In this document: positions 27,059 to 36,377 of the stretch, one piece after another
Layout of the letters: each line of letters starts with the position of its first letter
Position numbering within the stretch: the stretch's first letter is position 1
NCBI RefSeq assembly: GCF_029714285.1
Contig: NZ_CP121662.1
Coordinates: forward strand, 372,001 to 436,000
Direction: 5' to 3'
Length of the DNA stretch: 64,000 nucleotides
Origin: Rhizobium sp. CB3090
GTDB lineage: Bacteria; Pseudomonadota; Alphaproteobacteria; Rhizobiales; Rhizobiaceae
Notes under the pieces: model-generated
The model's database searches: none
Told to the model about the DNA's origin: nothing
The model's input: only the letters and a program-made list of their open reading frames with translations
Made by a program: the position numbers and the translations under genes

Positions 27059-27060
27059 AT

Positions 27061-27494
27061 TTCAATCGTCAGAAGTCCAGAGGGGACTTTGACAACAGCG
27101 CCGACAAACGCGCGCGGATCCGGCGGCCGTTGCCGATACCACAGCTATTGCTTCCCAGAGCGGCAGGTATCGGCGGCGGCTGTTGCTTATTTGGCACGTC
27201 CTCAAAATCAACCGGATTTCCGATGCAATTTTTCGCGCTCGCACCCTACTTCTTTCAAAGCTTTGCTTTATGTCCGCCGCTGACATTTCAGTCTCCAAGG
27301 GAGCGTTGCGGCTGGTAGGGCTATATGCCCGGCGGACCTGCCGGCCGCAACGGACTGAGTTCTGTGTCGATATTCCCTTAATTTCGTTTGGCGAAGTTCC
27401 TTCACTCTACTATCTAAGGCTCAAGAGATCTGGAGCGCTTGCCACGTGGGCGTCCGTGCGACGATCCGAATGGAAATCGTGCAGTGAGGATGGA
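27061..27494. other. Long apparently non-coding leader before mrp
   Basis: 434 bp. An in-frame extension of mrp starts at 27183, but its translation (Arg-, Leu- and Ser-rich) is unlike any Mrp N-terminus. On the - strand, an ATG at 27286 with GGAG 6 bp upstream opens 74 codons whose second half looks non-coding. A small RNA or a long 5' leader transcribed from the sigma54-like promoter is possible. Confidence 0.35.
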
Positions 27495-28646
27495 ATGACC
27501 GACATCACCAAGGAACAGGTTCTGGAAACGCTGAGGACCGTTCGTGGCCCCGACCTGGAGCACAATATCGTTGAGCTCGGCATGGTCTCGGATGTCTTCA
27601 TTTCCGATGCCAAAGTCTATTTCTCGATCACGGTTCCGGCAGACCGCGCCAAGGAACTGGAGCCGATGCGACTTGCCGCCGAACGCGTGATCAAGGAATT
27701 GCCCGGCGTCAAAGGCGCCTTGGTGGCGCTGACCGCGGACAAGAAGGCCAGCGCCGCTGGTGCGCCTGCCGCTCAGCCGGCTCCTGCCCAGCCGCATTCC
27801 CATCCCCATAGCCATGCGCCGCAACATCAGCCGCGCGCCGGCAAGATCGGCGTGCCCGGCATCGGCGCAATCATCGCGGTTGCCTCCGGCAAGGGTGGCG
27901 TCGGTAAATCGACCACGGCCGTCAACCTCGCGCTCGGCCTGCTCGCCAACGGCCTGCGTGTCGGCATTCTGGATGCTGATATCTACGGGCCTTCCATGCC
28001 GCGCCTCCTGAAGATTTCCGGCCGGCCCACGCAGATCGACGGCCGCATCATCAACCCGATGCAGAATTACGGCCTCAAGGTCATGTCCATGGGTTTCCTG
28101 GTCGAGGAAGAGACGGCAATGATCTGGCGCGGGCCGATGGTGCAATCGGCACTCCTGCAAATGCTGCGGGAAGTCGCCTGGGGCGAGCTCGACGTGCTCG
28201 TCGTCGACATGCCGCCAGGCACCGGCGACGCGCAGCTTACCATGGCGCAGCAGGTGCCGCTCGCAGGCGCGGTCATCGTTTCGACGCCGCAGGATCTGGC
28301 GCTGATCGACGCCCGCAAGGGCATCAACATGTTCCGGAAGGTGGAGGTGCCTGTCCTCGGCATTGTCGAGAACATGAGCTATTTCATCGCTCCGGATACA
28401 GGTGCCCGCTATGATATCTTCGGTCACGGCGGCGCGCGGAAGGAGGCCGAGCGCATCGGCATACCCTTCCTCGGCGAAGTGCCGCTGACCATGGGTATCC
28501 GCGAGACTTCCGATGCCGGAACGCCGCTGGTCGCTTCCGATCCAAACGGTACCGTCGCTGCCATCTATCGCGACATCGCCGCCAAAGTGTGGGCGCAGGT
28601 CAGCAACACGCCTCAGCGCGCCGCACCCTCCATCGTCTTCGAATAA
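27495..28646 (+). CDS. mrp: Mrp/ApbC family Fe-S cluster carrier ATPase lacking the CxxC motif
   Basis: P-loop NTPase involved in Fe-S cluster delivery. The 383-residue protein has an N-terminal MIP18/DUF59 domain (about 1-85), a His/Pro-rich linker (QPHSHPHSHAPQHQ) and the Mrp ATPase domain with the deviant Walker A ASGKGGVGKSTTAVNLALGL, LDADIYGPSMP and VVDMPPGTGDAQLT. Where most Mrp/ApbC proteins have FxCPxC, this one reads YFIAPDTGARYD, so the usual Fe-S ligands are absent. Start chosen at MTDITKEQVLE. Confidence 0.9.
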   Translation: MTDITKEQVLETLRTVRGPDLEHNIVELGMVSDVFISDAKVYFSITVPADRAKELEPMRLAAERVIKELPGVKGALVALTADKKASAAGAPAAQPAPAQPHSHPHSHAPQHQPRAGKIGVPGIGAIIAVASGKGGVGKSTTAVNLALGLLANGLRVGILDADIYGPSMPRLLKISGRPTQIDGRIINPMQNYGLKVMSMGFLVEEETAMIWRGPMVQSALLQMLREVAWGELDVLVVDMPPGTGDAQLTMAQQVPLAGAVIVSTPQDLALIDARKGINMFRKVEVPVLGIVENMSYFIAPDTGARYDIFGHGGARKEAERIGIPFLGEVPLTMGIRETSDAGTPLVASDPNGTVAAIYRDIAAKVWAQVSNTPQRAAPSIVFE

Positions 28647-29048
28647 TTCACAACGGCGTGTGCTGAGCAGCGATTGCCTTGCCCGCGCCGTGTGCTATGA
28701 CTTCGCACGATTTGAATCTGCGGTTAAAGCGCGCATCGAAGGGGTTGCGACTTGATTCTTTGCGAGCTTTGCTGCATATGCGCCGCCGGCGTGAATTTGG
28801 TCGGGCATATCCGATGACGGCCATCCGCCAATTGGTGACTTCGTCTCGCCTGAGCAATCGGCTTTGTCATGACGGACGAAGGATTGATACAGCGGCGCAA
28901 TGGAGCATGGACACGGATTCCCAGCCGAACCGGCGGGATACGCCCGGAGTTTTATGATTTTTTCTCACTGTCCATTGGCAGAATCGCGGCGGGAGCGCAC
29001 AAAGCGCCGTGGTTATAGCTTTGCCTCCGCCGTGCCGAGGACGATCCG
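28647..29048. other. Intergenic region between mrp and corA
   Basis: 402 bp with no strong gene, only a doubtful 49-codon frame at 28869-29018. No consensus promoter, hairpin terminator or recognisable Mg-responsive leader was found by eye. Confidence 0.4.
28869..29018 (+). CDS. Possible 49-residue protein
   Basis: Short frame starting MTDEGLIQRRNGAWTRIPSR and ending AGAHKAPWL, with an aromatic middle (EFYDFFSLSIGRIAAG). No convincing ribosome-binding site precedes the ATG, but the composition is protein-like and it ends 30 bp before corA on the same strand. Not recognised; could be chance. Confidence 0.2.
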   Translation: MTDEGLIQRRNGAWTRIPSRTGGIRPEFYDFFSLSIGRIAAGAHKAPWL

Positions 29049-30026
29049 TTGATCACGGCCTATTGCTCCGATTGCAAGCCGCTCGAATTGGCGGATCTGT
29101 CGACTATTGCCCAATTGCCGGACAACGCCATCTGGATCGATATGGTCGAGCCATCGCGTGAAGAAGAGACGAACATCGAGCGCCTGCTTGGGCTGGAGGT
29201 GCCGACGCGTGAGGATATGAAGGATATAGAGCCTTCGAGCCGGCTCTATGTCGAAGATGGCGCGGTCTTCCTGACGGCGTCGCTGCTTTGGAAGGCCGAG
29301 ACCAACCTGCCGACATTGACAGATGTCGCCTTCATCCTGACGGGCCATCGCCTGATCACCATCCGCTACGCGCGACCGAAATCCTTTGCGCTGTTCATCG
29401 CAGCGCTGCAGCGCATTCCGCTGGAACGGCGCACGGGTGTCTCGCTTCTGGCGAAACTTCTGGAGACAATCGTCGACCGCACGGCTGAGATCCTTGAACA
29501 GACGGTCTCCAGCATCGATATATTGTCGGTGCATGTGTTCGGCGACCGCATGAAGAAAATCCGTCGTCCGTCGAACTATCTGGAAGAGAAACTCAAGGAC
29601 GTTGCAGGCTATCACCGCACGGTCAGCAAGGTGCGCGATAGCCTGAGCTCATTGTCGCGGGTTTTGACCTTCCTTCAAACCATCCCCGCCATGCAGCAGG
29701 ATCGTGAGGCCAAGGAATTGTGCCGCAATGTCTCGCGGGATGTGCAATCTTTATCTGAACATGCGTCCTTCGTCGCCGGTAACATTACCTTCCTGCTGGA
29801 TGCATCGCTCGGCCTGATCAATATCGAGCAGAACGCTATCATCAAGATTTTCTCGATCGCCTCCGTGGTCTTCCTGCCGCCGACGCTTGTCGCCTCGGTC
29901 TACGGTATGAACTTCGAGTTTATACCGGAGTTGCATTTCGCCTACGGATACCCGGCATCGTTGCTTTTGATGGTGGTTTCCGCCGTTGTTCCGTTTCTCT
30001 TTTTTCGCTGGAAAGGCTGGCTCTGA
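29049..30026 (+). CDS. corA: CorA-family magnesium transporter
   Basis: Inner-membrane Mg2+ channel. The 325-residue protein has the large cytosolic N-terminal domain (YCSDCKPLELADLSTIAQLP) with a long stalk helix, then two C-terminal membrane helices; the first ends in the signature YGMN and the periplasmic loop reads FEFIPELHFAYG. The start is a TTG at 29049 with GAGGA 8 bp upstream. It precedes kup by 17 bp, so the Mg and K transporters are probably co-transcribed. Confidence 0.93.
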   Translation: MITAYCSDCKPLELADLSTIAQLPDNAIWIDMVEPSREEETNIERLLGLEVPTREDMKDIEPSSRLYVEDGAVFLTASLLWKAETNLPTLTDVAFILTGHRLITIRYARPKSFALFIAALQRIPLERRTGVSLLAKLLETIVDRTAEILEQTVSSIDILSVHVFGDRMKKIRRPSNYLEEKLKDVAGYHRTVSKVRDSLSSLSRVLTFLQTIPAMQQDREAKELCRNVSRDVQSLSEHASFVAGNITFLLDASLGLINIEQNAIIKIFSIASVVFLPPTLVASVYGMNFEFIPELHFAYGYPASLLLMVVSAVVPFLFFRWKGWL

Positions 30027-30043
30027 GAGTCTAGTGATCCTGA

Positions 30044-31945
30044 ATGTCTGACGAAACCCATCATTCTCCCGACGGGAAAATGAACGCTCGTAAGCTCGCA
30101 TACCTCGCCCTCGGCTCGATCGGGGTCGTGTATGGCGATATCGGCACGAGCCCGCTCTATGCTTTTCGCGAGGCGCTGAAGCCGGTGGCTGCCGACGGTC
30201 TGACGCGCGGCGAGGTCATCAGCGTCGTCTCGCTGATGTTCTGGACGCTGACGATCATCGTCACCATCAAATATGTCCTTTTTCTGCTTCGGGCAGACAA
30301 CGACGGCGAAGGCGGCACGCTGTCGCTGCTGGCGTTGTTGATGAAGACGGCGAACGGCCATACGGCCATCCTGATGCTCTTGGGACTGATGGGTGCCGCA
30401 CTCTTCCTCGGCGACGCCATGATCACCCCGGCGCTTTCGGTTCTCTCCGCCGTCGAAGGTCTGAAGCTCGTCACACCGACACTGTCGGACTATATCGTGC
30501 CCATATCGGTCGCGATCTTGGCGCTGCTTTTCGCGATCCAGTCGCATGGCACCGGAGCGGTCGCCCGTTTCTTCGGCCCGATTACCGCACTCTGGTTCAT
30601 CGTCATGGGCCTTGCCGGCATCATGCACATCTCCGATGATTTCAGCATTCTGGCCGCACTCAATCCCTGGTACGCGGTCAGCTTTCTCGTACGGGAAGGC
30701 TTCCTCGGTGTCGTCGTCCTGGGCGCGGTGTTCCTGACCGTGACGGGTGCGGAAGCGCTTTATGCCGACCTCGGCCATTTTGGCCGCCGCCCGATCCAGT
30801 GGGCCTGGTTTGTGATTGTGTTTCCGTCGCTGACGTTGAATTACTTCGGTCAGGGCGCCCTGGTGCTGCGCAACCCCATGGCAATGTCCGATCCGTTCTT
30901 CCTGATGTATCCGCATTGGGCCATCCTGCCGGTGGTCATTCTCGCCACGCTGGCGACGATCATCGCCAGTCAGGCGGTTATCACCGGCGCCTTCTCGCTC
31001 ACGCGCCAGGCAATCCATCTCGGCTTCCTGCCGCGCATGGAAATCCTCTTCACCTCCGAGACCAATACCGGTCAGATTTTCCTGCCGTCGGTTAACACCG
31101 TGCTGTTCTTCGGCGTCATCTTCCTCGTGTTGAGTTTCAAGACCTCGGATGCGCTGGCAACGGCCTATGGCATCTCGGTGACCGGTGCGATGGTCGTCAC
31201 GTCGATCATGGCCTTCGAATTCGTACGTGTGCGCTGGAACTGGACGCTGCCGATGGCGGTGGGCGTGCTCGCGCCGCTGCTGTTGCTGGAGTTCGTCTTC
31301 CTTGGCGCCAACCTCTTGAAGATCCACGACGGCGGCTACGTTCCGGTGCTGATCGCGACGGCTTTCACCGTGATCATGTGGACCTGGCGGCGCGGCACAG
31401 CGATCCTGATGGAGAAAACGCGGCACACCGATATTCCGTTGTCGTCCTTCGTCAGTTCGATCGAGCGCAAGAGCGACCACTCGCCGGCGCATGTCCCCGG
31501 CACGGCAATATTCCTCACCAGCGATCCGGAATCGGCACCCGCGGCGCTGTTGCACAATCTGAAGCATAATCACGTCCTGCACGACAAGAACGTCATCCTG
31601 ACGATCCGCACCATCAACAAGCCGCGCGTCGTGCAGGAGGATCGCTACTCGGTCGAGAAAGTCTCCGATCGCTTCTCGCGTGTCGAGTTGCGCTTCGGCT
31701 TCATGGAATCGCAGAACGTTTCGCAGGCGTTGGCGACCTTGCGCAAGACGGGCCTGAAGTTCGACATCATGTCGACCTCCTTCTATCTCGGCCGCCGCAA
31801 GCTGGTTCCGGACGCCAAGTCGGGCATGCCGCATTGGCAGGATCGGCTCTACATCGCGCTCGCCAACGCCGCGACCGACCCTTCCGACTACTTCCGCCTG
31901 CCGGCCAACCGCGTGGTGGAACTGGGATCGCACGTCATCATCTGA
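30044..31945 (+). CDS. kup: KUP-family potassium uptake transporter
   Basis: Low-affinity proton-coupled K+ importer. The 633-residue protein has about 12 membrane helices, beginning with the family signature [18 protein letters not shown], and further blocks [15 protein letters not shown] and [18 protein letters not shown]-terminal cytosolic domain of about 190 residues follows ([20 protein letters not shown]). Length is usual. A strong terminator follows the gene. Confidence 0.95.
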   Translation: MSDETHHSPDGKMNARKLAYLALGSIGVVYGDIGTSPLYAFREALKPVAADGLTRGEVISVVSLMFWTLTIIVTIKYVLFLLRADNDGEGGTLSLLALLMKTANGHTAILMLLGLMGAALFLGDAMITPALSVLSAVEGLKLVTPTLSDYIVPISVAILALLFAIQSHGTGAVARFFGPITALWFIVMGLAGIMHISDDFSILAALNPWYAVSFLVREGFLGVVVLGAVFLTVTGAEALYADLGHFGRRPIQWAWFVIVFPSLTLNYFGQGALVLRNPMAMSDPFFLMYPHWAILPVVILATLATIIASQAVITGAFSLTRQAIHLGFLPRMEILFTSETNTGQIFLPSVNTVLFFGVIFLVLSFKTSDALATAYGISVTGAMVVTSIMAFEFVRVRWNWTLPMAVGVLAPLLLLEFVFLGANLLKIHDGGYVPVLIATAFTVIMWTWRRGTAILMEKTRHTDIPLSSFVSSIERKSDHSPAHVPGTAIFLTSDPESAPAALLHNLKHNHVLHDKNVILTIRTINKPRVVQEDRYSVEKVSDRFSRVELRFGFMESQNVSQALATLRKTGLKFDIMSTSFYLGRRKLVPDAKSGMPHWQDRLYIALANAATDPSDYFRLPANRVVELGSHVII

Positions 31946-31973
31946 CGCCGATCGATCAGCTTGCTTGCATCGG

Positions 31974-32003
31974 AGGCCCGGTGGAAATCCGCCGGGCCTT
32001 TTG
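31974..32003 (+). terminator. Rho-independent terminator after kup
   Basis: Arms AGGCCCGG-TGG and CCG-CCGGGCCT form an 11-bp stem with one G-U pair and an AAAT loop, followed by TTTTG. It begins 29 bp after the kup stop. Confidence 0.8.
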
Positions 32004-32109
32004 CTTGCGGCTTCCCGGATAGATGCATGGCGGCCGAAATTAACCATCCATCAAGGTTAATCAGAGATTATTCCGGCTCCTAGTCCAGAGTGCCGTTTGG
32101 AGTCCGGTA

Positions 32110-33288
32110 GTGCCTTGTCCGCGTCGTGTCCCTCGCAAATTTGGTCTTTTGCCGAAAAACTGGACTTCGCCAGCCGTCTTCGGGCTTTGCGCATGGCTGA
32201 TCTTTCCTTCGGCGGTGGCCTATGCCGATCTTGCCGGTCTACTGGCGGGCATCGATAGGGGGAGTAGCAACTGGCGCATGGTCATCACCAATTCGCCGGC
32301 GGGTTCGACACATCAGGCCGAGCTTGCCTTCGGCGACGCGTCGACCGCTACTGCCATTGGCGACGGCGGTCTCGTCCTGCCTGATGGCCGCCGCGTTGCC
32401 TTCCTGTCGCAGCAAAAGGGCAGCGATCCCAAGCCGGACGAAGAGCGCATCAATCGCCAGGACAAGAAGGGCAGGGTGGTCGCCGTTGCGCCGATGCAGC
32501 CGCCCAAGGACTTTTCCGCCGGCTCTGTGCTGCAACGCGACAGCCTGTTGCTCCGCCCCGAACTGGATACCAAGGACAAGACGGCTTTCCTGAAGCCGAA
32601 GATCGGCGGCAAGGAAATTCAGATTGCCACGGCCTTCTATCGGAAGGAGCCGCCGAAACCCGACAACAGCGTGCCGTCTTATCTTGCGAGCCTGGTAACA
32701 AGCCAGGATGCCGATGTCCTCGCCGCCGCCTATGCATCGCCGCCGCCGGACTATGCCCGCGTCTCGCCCTTCGATTCGATCCTCGCCAAGGATCAGGACA
32801 ATCAGGGCCGCTTCGTGCCGCAGATCGGTCCTGAGGATCATGCCTGGGCCGCGAATGTCCTGCCGCCTTCGGTCTTTTCCTCCGACGAACAGCAATGCCT
32901 CGCCACGGGTATCTATTTTGAAGCGCGCGGGGAATCGGTAAAGGGGCAGGCGGCCGTCGCACAGGTCATCCTCAACCGCGTTCGCAATCCGGCCTATCCG
33001 AAAACCATCTGCGGCGTCGTCTATCAGAACGACGACTGGCATAATGCATGCCAGTTTTCCTTTGCCTGCGACAACGTCAAGGATCGGGTCAACTCGCCTG
33101 AACATTGGAAGATCGCCCGCCAGGTCGCCATGGCCGTGACCGCCGGCAAGATCTGGCTGCCGGAAGTCGGTTCGGCCACGCATTATCATGCCGTCTACGT
33201 CCGGCCGAAATGGGCGGCCGAGATGGTAAAGGTCGGCCGTATCGGCATGCATATCTTCTATCGTACCTATGGCGGCGGTTGGAGCTGA
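32110..33288 (+). CDS. Exported cell wall hydrolase, SleB-like (Hydrolase_2)
   Basis: Predicted peptidoglycan lytic enzyme of 392 residues. An N-terminal signal sequence (VFGLCAWLIFPSAVAYA) is followed by a 230-residue region of unknown fold and a C-terminal SleB/CwlJ-type domain (about 260-392): CLATGIYFEARGESVKGQAA with the catalytic Glu in EARGE, then VILNRVRNPAYP and HYHAVYVRPKW. The start is a GTG at 32110. In a non-sporulating rhizobium the role would be in wall turnover. Stands alone between the kup terminator and the atp promoter. Confidence 0.85.
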   Translation: MPCPRRVPRKFGLLPKNWTSPAVFGLCAWLIFPSAVAYADLAGLLAGIDRGSSNWRMVITNSPAGSTHQAELAFGDASTATAIGDGGLVLPDGRRVAFLSQQKGSDPKPDEERINRQDKKGRVVAVAPMQPPKDFSAGSVLQRDSLLLRPELDTKDKTAFLKPKIGGKEIQIATAFYRKEPPKPDNSVPSYLASLVTSQDADVLAAAYASPPPDYARVSPFDSILAKDQDNQGRFVPQIGPEDHAWAANVLPPSVFSSDEQQCLATGIYFEARGESVKGQAAVAQVILNRVRNPAYPKTICGVVYQNDDWHNACQFSFACDNVKDRVNSPEHWKIARQVAMAVTAGKIWLPEVGSATHYHAVYVRPKWAAEMVKVGRIGMHIFYRTYGGGWS

Positions 33289-33592
33289 CGGTCTGTTGCG
33301 ATCCGATTCCGCGAGCGCCGGGCGAGCGGCAAAAAGGCCACAGAAAAACCCGGCCTGAAGAGGATTCTTCGGCCCAGTTTTCCGCCCGCATCGCATATTC
33401 GCCCTAAGTTTATGATTTAATTCGGCTAATTTATGGCTGGACAGTTGGCGTCTACGCCTTGACTATGCTTTTTCCTAAAACTATGTTGCGCGCGACTTCA
33501 AAACGGGCCGAAAAGGTGGCGAAACCTGCCGTTCGTTTACGCGTTGACCGGGGTAAAGGGGTTGCGCGCAGCGAAAATGGAAGGACATCACC
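33289..33592 (+). other. Upstream region of the F0 ATP synthase operon
   Basis: 304 bp without a gene. The first part after the hydrolase is unremarkable; the centre (33400-33440) is AT-rich; the promoter at 33458-33486 is the main recognisable element. The transcribed leader would be about 100 nt. Confidence 0.6.
33458..33486 (+). promoter_or_regulatory. Promoter of the atpI-B-E-F'-F operon
   Basis: CTTGAC, exactly 17 bp, then CTATGT: one mismatch from the rhizobial housekeeping consensus CTTGAC-N17-CTATAT. It lies about 107 bp upstream of the atpI start codon, in a 304-bp non-coding region. Confidence 0.7.
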
Positions 33593-33937
33593 ATGGTGGA
33601 TGACCGCGACGAAGGTCTGGAAAAGCGACGGGAGCAATTGGGAGCCGATCTGGCGAGCAAGCGTTCTGCGTTGGGAGAGGATGAACGAGGGGAGGTTCGC
33701 GCCGAGGAGAGCCGCAAAGGCTATGCCGAGGCGATGAAGCTTTCTAGCGAATTCATTGCTGCCATCATCGTCGGCGCTGTTCTGGGCTATATGTTCGACC
33801 GTTTTGTCGGCACGACGCCGTGGGGCATGATTATTTTTCTGCTTCTGGGATTTTGTGCCGGCGTTCTGAATGTTCTGCGCTCTGCGGGCAAGGTGGCGAC
33901 ACCTATGCTCGAGAAGCACGGGCTTGATAAGAAGTGA
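33593..33937 (+). CDS. atpI: ATP synthase protein I (AtpI)
   Basis: Small membrane protein encoded at the head of the F0 operon; assists assembly of the c-ring or Mg uptake in other bacteria. 114 residues: a charged N-terminal half ([16 protein letters not shown]) and two membrane helices ([20 protein letters not shown] and [19 protein letters not shown]). AAGGA precedes the ATG. atpB starts 79 bp downstream. Confidence 0.88.
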   Translation: MVDDRDEGLEKRREQLGADLASKRSALGEDERGEVRAEESRKGYAEAMKLSSEFIAAIIVGAVLGYMFDRFVGTTPWGMIIFLLLGFCAGVLNVLRSAGKVATPMLEKHGLDKK

Positions 33938-34016
33938 GGCGGAAGCGGCGCTGCGGTGCTGTTTCCTGGTGAGAGGCATCCGCTCTGACGAGCGGGAAAA
34001 TGAAAGAGAACAAGCG

Positions 34017-34769
34017 GTGGCAAACGGACCTACCCATCAGTTCCTGATCTTCAAGATTATCCCGATCGATATCGGCGGAATTGATTTTTCGTTCACCAAC
34101 GCATCCTTGTTCATGGTTGCCTCTGCAGTGATCTCTGCCGGATTCCTTTATTTTGCCACCTCGCCCCGCAGCGTCATTCCGAGCCGCGCCCAATCGGTGG
34201 CGGAGATGGCTTACGAGTTCATCGCCTCGATGCTGAAAGAAGGGGCGGGAACCAAGGGGATGCAGTTCTTCCCGCTGGTCTTCTCGCTCTTCATGTTCGT
34301 GCTGACGGCCAACCTGCTCGGCTTGGTCCCCTATTTCTTCACCGTCACTGCTCAGATCATCGTTACTTTCGCGCTGGCGCTTCTGGTTATTCTGACGGTC
34401 ATTATCTACGGCGCCATCAAGCATGGCTTCGGCTTCTTGAAGCTCTTCGTGCCGCAAGGTGTGCCCGGCATTCTGTTGCCGCTGGTGGTGGGGATCGAAA
34501 TCATATCCTTCCTGTCCCGGCCGGTTTCACTCTCCGTTCGTCTTTTCGCCAACATGCTGGCAGGCCATATCACGCTCAAGGTGTTCGCAGGCTTCGTTGC
34601 CTCGCTCGGAGCCCTTGGCGCCCTTGGCATCGGCGGCGCTATTCTTCCCTTGGCTATGACGGTCGCCCTGACCGCTCTCGAGCTACTCGTCGCCTTCCTT
34701 CAGGCTTACGTCTTTGCGGTGCTGACTTGCATGTACATCAATGACGCAATCCACCCGGGTGGCCACTAA
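34017..34769 (+). CDS. atpB: F0F1 ATP synthase subunit a
   Basis: Forms the proton half-channels next to the c-ring. The 250-residue membrane protein starts at a GTG ([20 protein letters not shown]), contains LLGLVPYFF, and has the essential Arg in [18 protein letters not shown]. Length is standard for rhizobia. A longer in-frame reading from 33870 overlaps atpI and is unlikely. Confidence 0.95.
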   Translation: MANGPTHQFLIFKIIPIDIGGIDFSFTNASLFMVASAVISAGFLYFATSPRSVIPSRAQSVAEMAYEFIASMLKEGAGTKGMQFFPLVFSLFMFVLTANLLGLVPYFFTVTAQIIVTFALALLVILTVIIYGAIKHGFGFLKLFVPQGVPGILLPLVVGIEIISFLSRPVSLSVRLFANMLAGHITLKVFAGFVASLGALGALGIGGAILPLAMTVALTALELLVAFLQAYVFAVLTCMYINDAIHPGGH

Positions 34770-34838
34770 GGATTACCGACATTGACGTCTGCAGGGCGTC
34801 AGTCATTCGCCGCAACAACCATTTCAAAGGAGTTCAAC

Positions 34839-35066
34839 ATGGAAGCGGAAGCAGCAAAGTTCATCGGCGCAGGTCTGGCTTGCTTTGGTATGGCCGGTAC
34901 GGCTCTCGGCCTCGGCAACATCTTCGGCAGCTACCTGTCCGGCGCACTTCGCAATCCGTCTGCCGCTGACAGCCAGTTCGGCCGTCTGGTATTCGGTTTC
35001 GCCGTTACGGAAGCTCTGGGCATCTTCTCGCTGCTCATCGCTCTCCTTCTGCTCTTCGCCGTCTGA
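34839..35066 (+). CDS. atpE: F0F1 ATP synthase subunit c
   Basis: Proteolipid subunit of the rotor ring, 75 residues. Two membrane helices flank the polar loop RNPSAADSQ; the proton-carrying Glu lies in [10 protein letters not shown] on helix 2. A strong AAAGGAG sits 6 bp before the ATG, fitting the high stoichiometry needed for this subunit. Confidence 0.96.
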   Translation: MEAEAAKFIGAGLACFGMAGTALGLGNIFGSYLSGALRNPSAADSQFGRLVFGFAVTEALGIFSLLIALLLLFAV

Positions 35067-35145
35067 TATCAACGGCATGATAGATCACGGTTCGCGAGAC
35101 GGCGGACCGTGATTCTTTGTATTTGCAGACCACCTGGAGGTGAGC

Positions 35146-35739
35146 ATGTTTGTGACCCCGGCTTATGCTGAAGAAGCACCGCCGGCAGCCGGCGCGGTGC
35201 ATACGGAGACGGGTGCGCCCGATCAGGGCCATCACGCAGGCGTATTCCCGCCGTTTGACCATACGACGTATCCGTCACAGCTCCTTTGGCTGGTGATCAC
35301 CTTTGTCATCTTCTACGTGACCATGCAGAAGATCGTCATTCCACGTGTCGGCGGCATTCTGGAAAGCCGGCACGATCGCATCGCTCAGGATATCGATGAA
35401 GCCTCGCGTCTGAAGGCCGAAGCCGATGCTGCTGTTGCGACCTATGAAAGCGAATTGGCCGCGGCGCGCGCCAAGGCGAATTCGATCGGTGCAACCGCCC
35501 GCGATGCCGCCAAGGCAAAGGCTGAGGAAGATCGCAAGACGATTGAAGCAAGCCTTTCCGAGAAGCTGAAGGCCGCTGAGGTGCGTATCGCCGAGATCAA
35601 GGCGAAAGCCTTTGGCGATGTCGGTGCCATTGCCGAAGAAACCGCCGCTGCCGTTGTCGAGCAGCTCGTTGGCAATGTTGCGGGCCAGGCAGACGTCGTT
35701 TCGGCTGTTGCCGAAGCATCCGCCAAGCGGGAGGGTTGA
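35146..35739 (+). CDS. atpF2: F0F1 ATP synthase subunit b'
   Basis: One of the two peripheral-stalk b-type subunits of alphaproteobacteria. 197 residues: a short N-terminal extension rich in Ala, Pro and His ([20 protein letters not shown]), one membrane helix ([15 protein letters not shown]) and a long charged coiled coil. The ATG at 35146 has GGAGG at 5 bp; a GTG at 35140 overlaps that site. Only 3 bp separate its stop from atpF. Symbol varies (atpG/atpF2). Confidence 0.93.
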   Translation: MFVTPAYAEEAPPAAGAVHTETGAPDQGHHAGVFPPFDHTTYPSQLLWLVITFVIFYVTMQKIVIPRVGGILESRHDRIAQDIDEASRLKAEADAAVATYESELAAARAKANSIGATARDAAKAKAEEDRKTIEASLSEKLKAAEVRIAEIKAKAFGDVGAIAEETAAAVVEQLVGNVAGQADVVSAVAEASAKREG

Positions 35740-35742
35740 TCC

Positions 35743-36234
35743 ATGGAATTCGGTCTCGACGAAACTTTCTTTGCCTTCGTCGCTCTCATCATTTTCCTCG
35801 GCCTTGTCGTCTATCTGAAGGTGCCGGGCATGATGGCCAAGTCGCTGGACGACCGCGCCGATCAGATCCGCAACGATCTGGCGGAAGCCAAGCGCCTGCG
35901 TGAAGAGGCCCAGCATCTTCTGGCCGAATACCAGCGCAAGCGGAAGGAAGCCGAAGCGGAAGCGGCCCATATCGTTGCGGCAGCCGAGCGCGAAGCAGAA
36001 ATGCTGACGACGGAAGCCCGCAAGAAGACGGAGGAATTCGTCGCCAATCGTACGGCGCTTTCCGAGCAGAAGATCAAGCAGGCGGAAGCCGATGCGATGA
36101 AGGCCGTGCGTTCCGCCGCTGTCGATCTGGCTATCGCTGCCGCCGAATCCGTGCTCGCCAAGAAGGCCGACGGCCGCGTTCAATCCGAACTCTTCAGCAA
36201 CGCCGTTGGCGAAGTGAAGGCACGGCTGAACTGA
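35743..36234 (+). CDS. atpF: F0F1 ATP synthase subunit b
   Basis: Peripheral-stalk subunit of 163 residues: one N-terminal membrane helix (FFAFVALIIFLGLVVYLKVP) and an Ala/Glu/Lys-rich coiled coil (RLREEAQHLLAEYQRKRKEA). Last gene of the F0 operon; a terminator follows. The F1 genes are not in the window, as expected for alphaproteobacteria, where F0 and F1 operons are separate. Confidence 0.95.
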   Translation: MEFGLDETFFAFVALIIFLGLVVYLKVPGMMAKSLDDRADQIRNDLAEAKRLREEAQHLLAEYQRKRKEAEAEAAHIVAAAEREAEMLTTEARKKTEEFVANRTALSEQKIKQAEADAMKAVRSAAVDLAIAAAESVLAKKADGRVQSELFSNAVGEVKARLN

Positions 36235-36257
36235 GCGCATAAAGAATCGATCTTTGG

Positions 36258-36284
36258 AAAAGCCCGGCTTCGGCTGGGCTTTTT
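36258..36284 (+). terminator. Rho-independent terminator of the F0 operon
   Basis: AAAGCCCGGC-TTCG-GCTGGGCTTTTT: a stem closed by a stable TTCG tetraloop, with one G-U pair, followed by T residues. It lies 24 bp after the atpF stop. Confidence 0.88.
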
Positions 36285-36377
36285 GCATTTGAAGGCTACA
36301 ACTCAACCGCGGCAACATTTGACGGCGGCTCTGGAGTCAAACTAAATTTCGGCCTCGTTTTAAGGAGGGAGATGGTG

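Noticed and set aside
26900..27060. NifA upstream activator site for the sigma54-like promoter
   Set aside because: No TGT-N10-ACA was found; TGT and ACA here are spaced by 7 or 20.
27062..27286. Possible 74-codon - strand gene in the mrp leader
   Set aside because: It has GGAG 6 bp before ATG, but the second half of the translation is low-quality and it ends at the sigma54-like promoter; not enough support.
29942..32047. 701-codon open frame on the - strand opposite kup
   Set aside because: Antisense to a clear kup gene; the translation is rich in Arg, His, Gln and Asp as expected for the shadow of GC-rich coding DNA, and has no recognisable domain.
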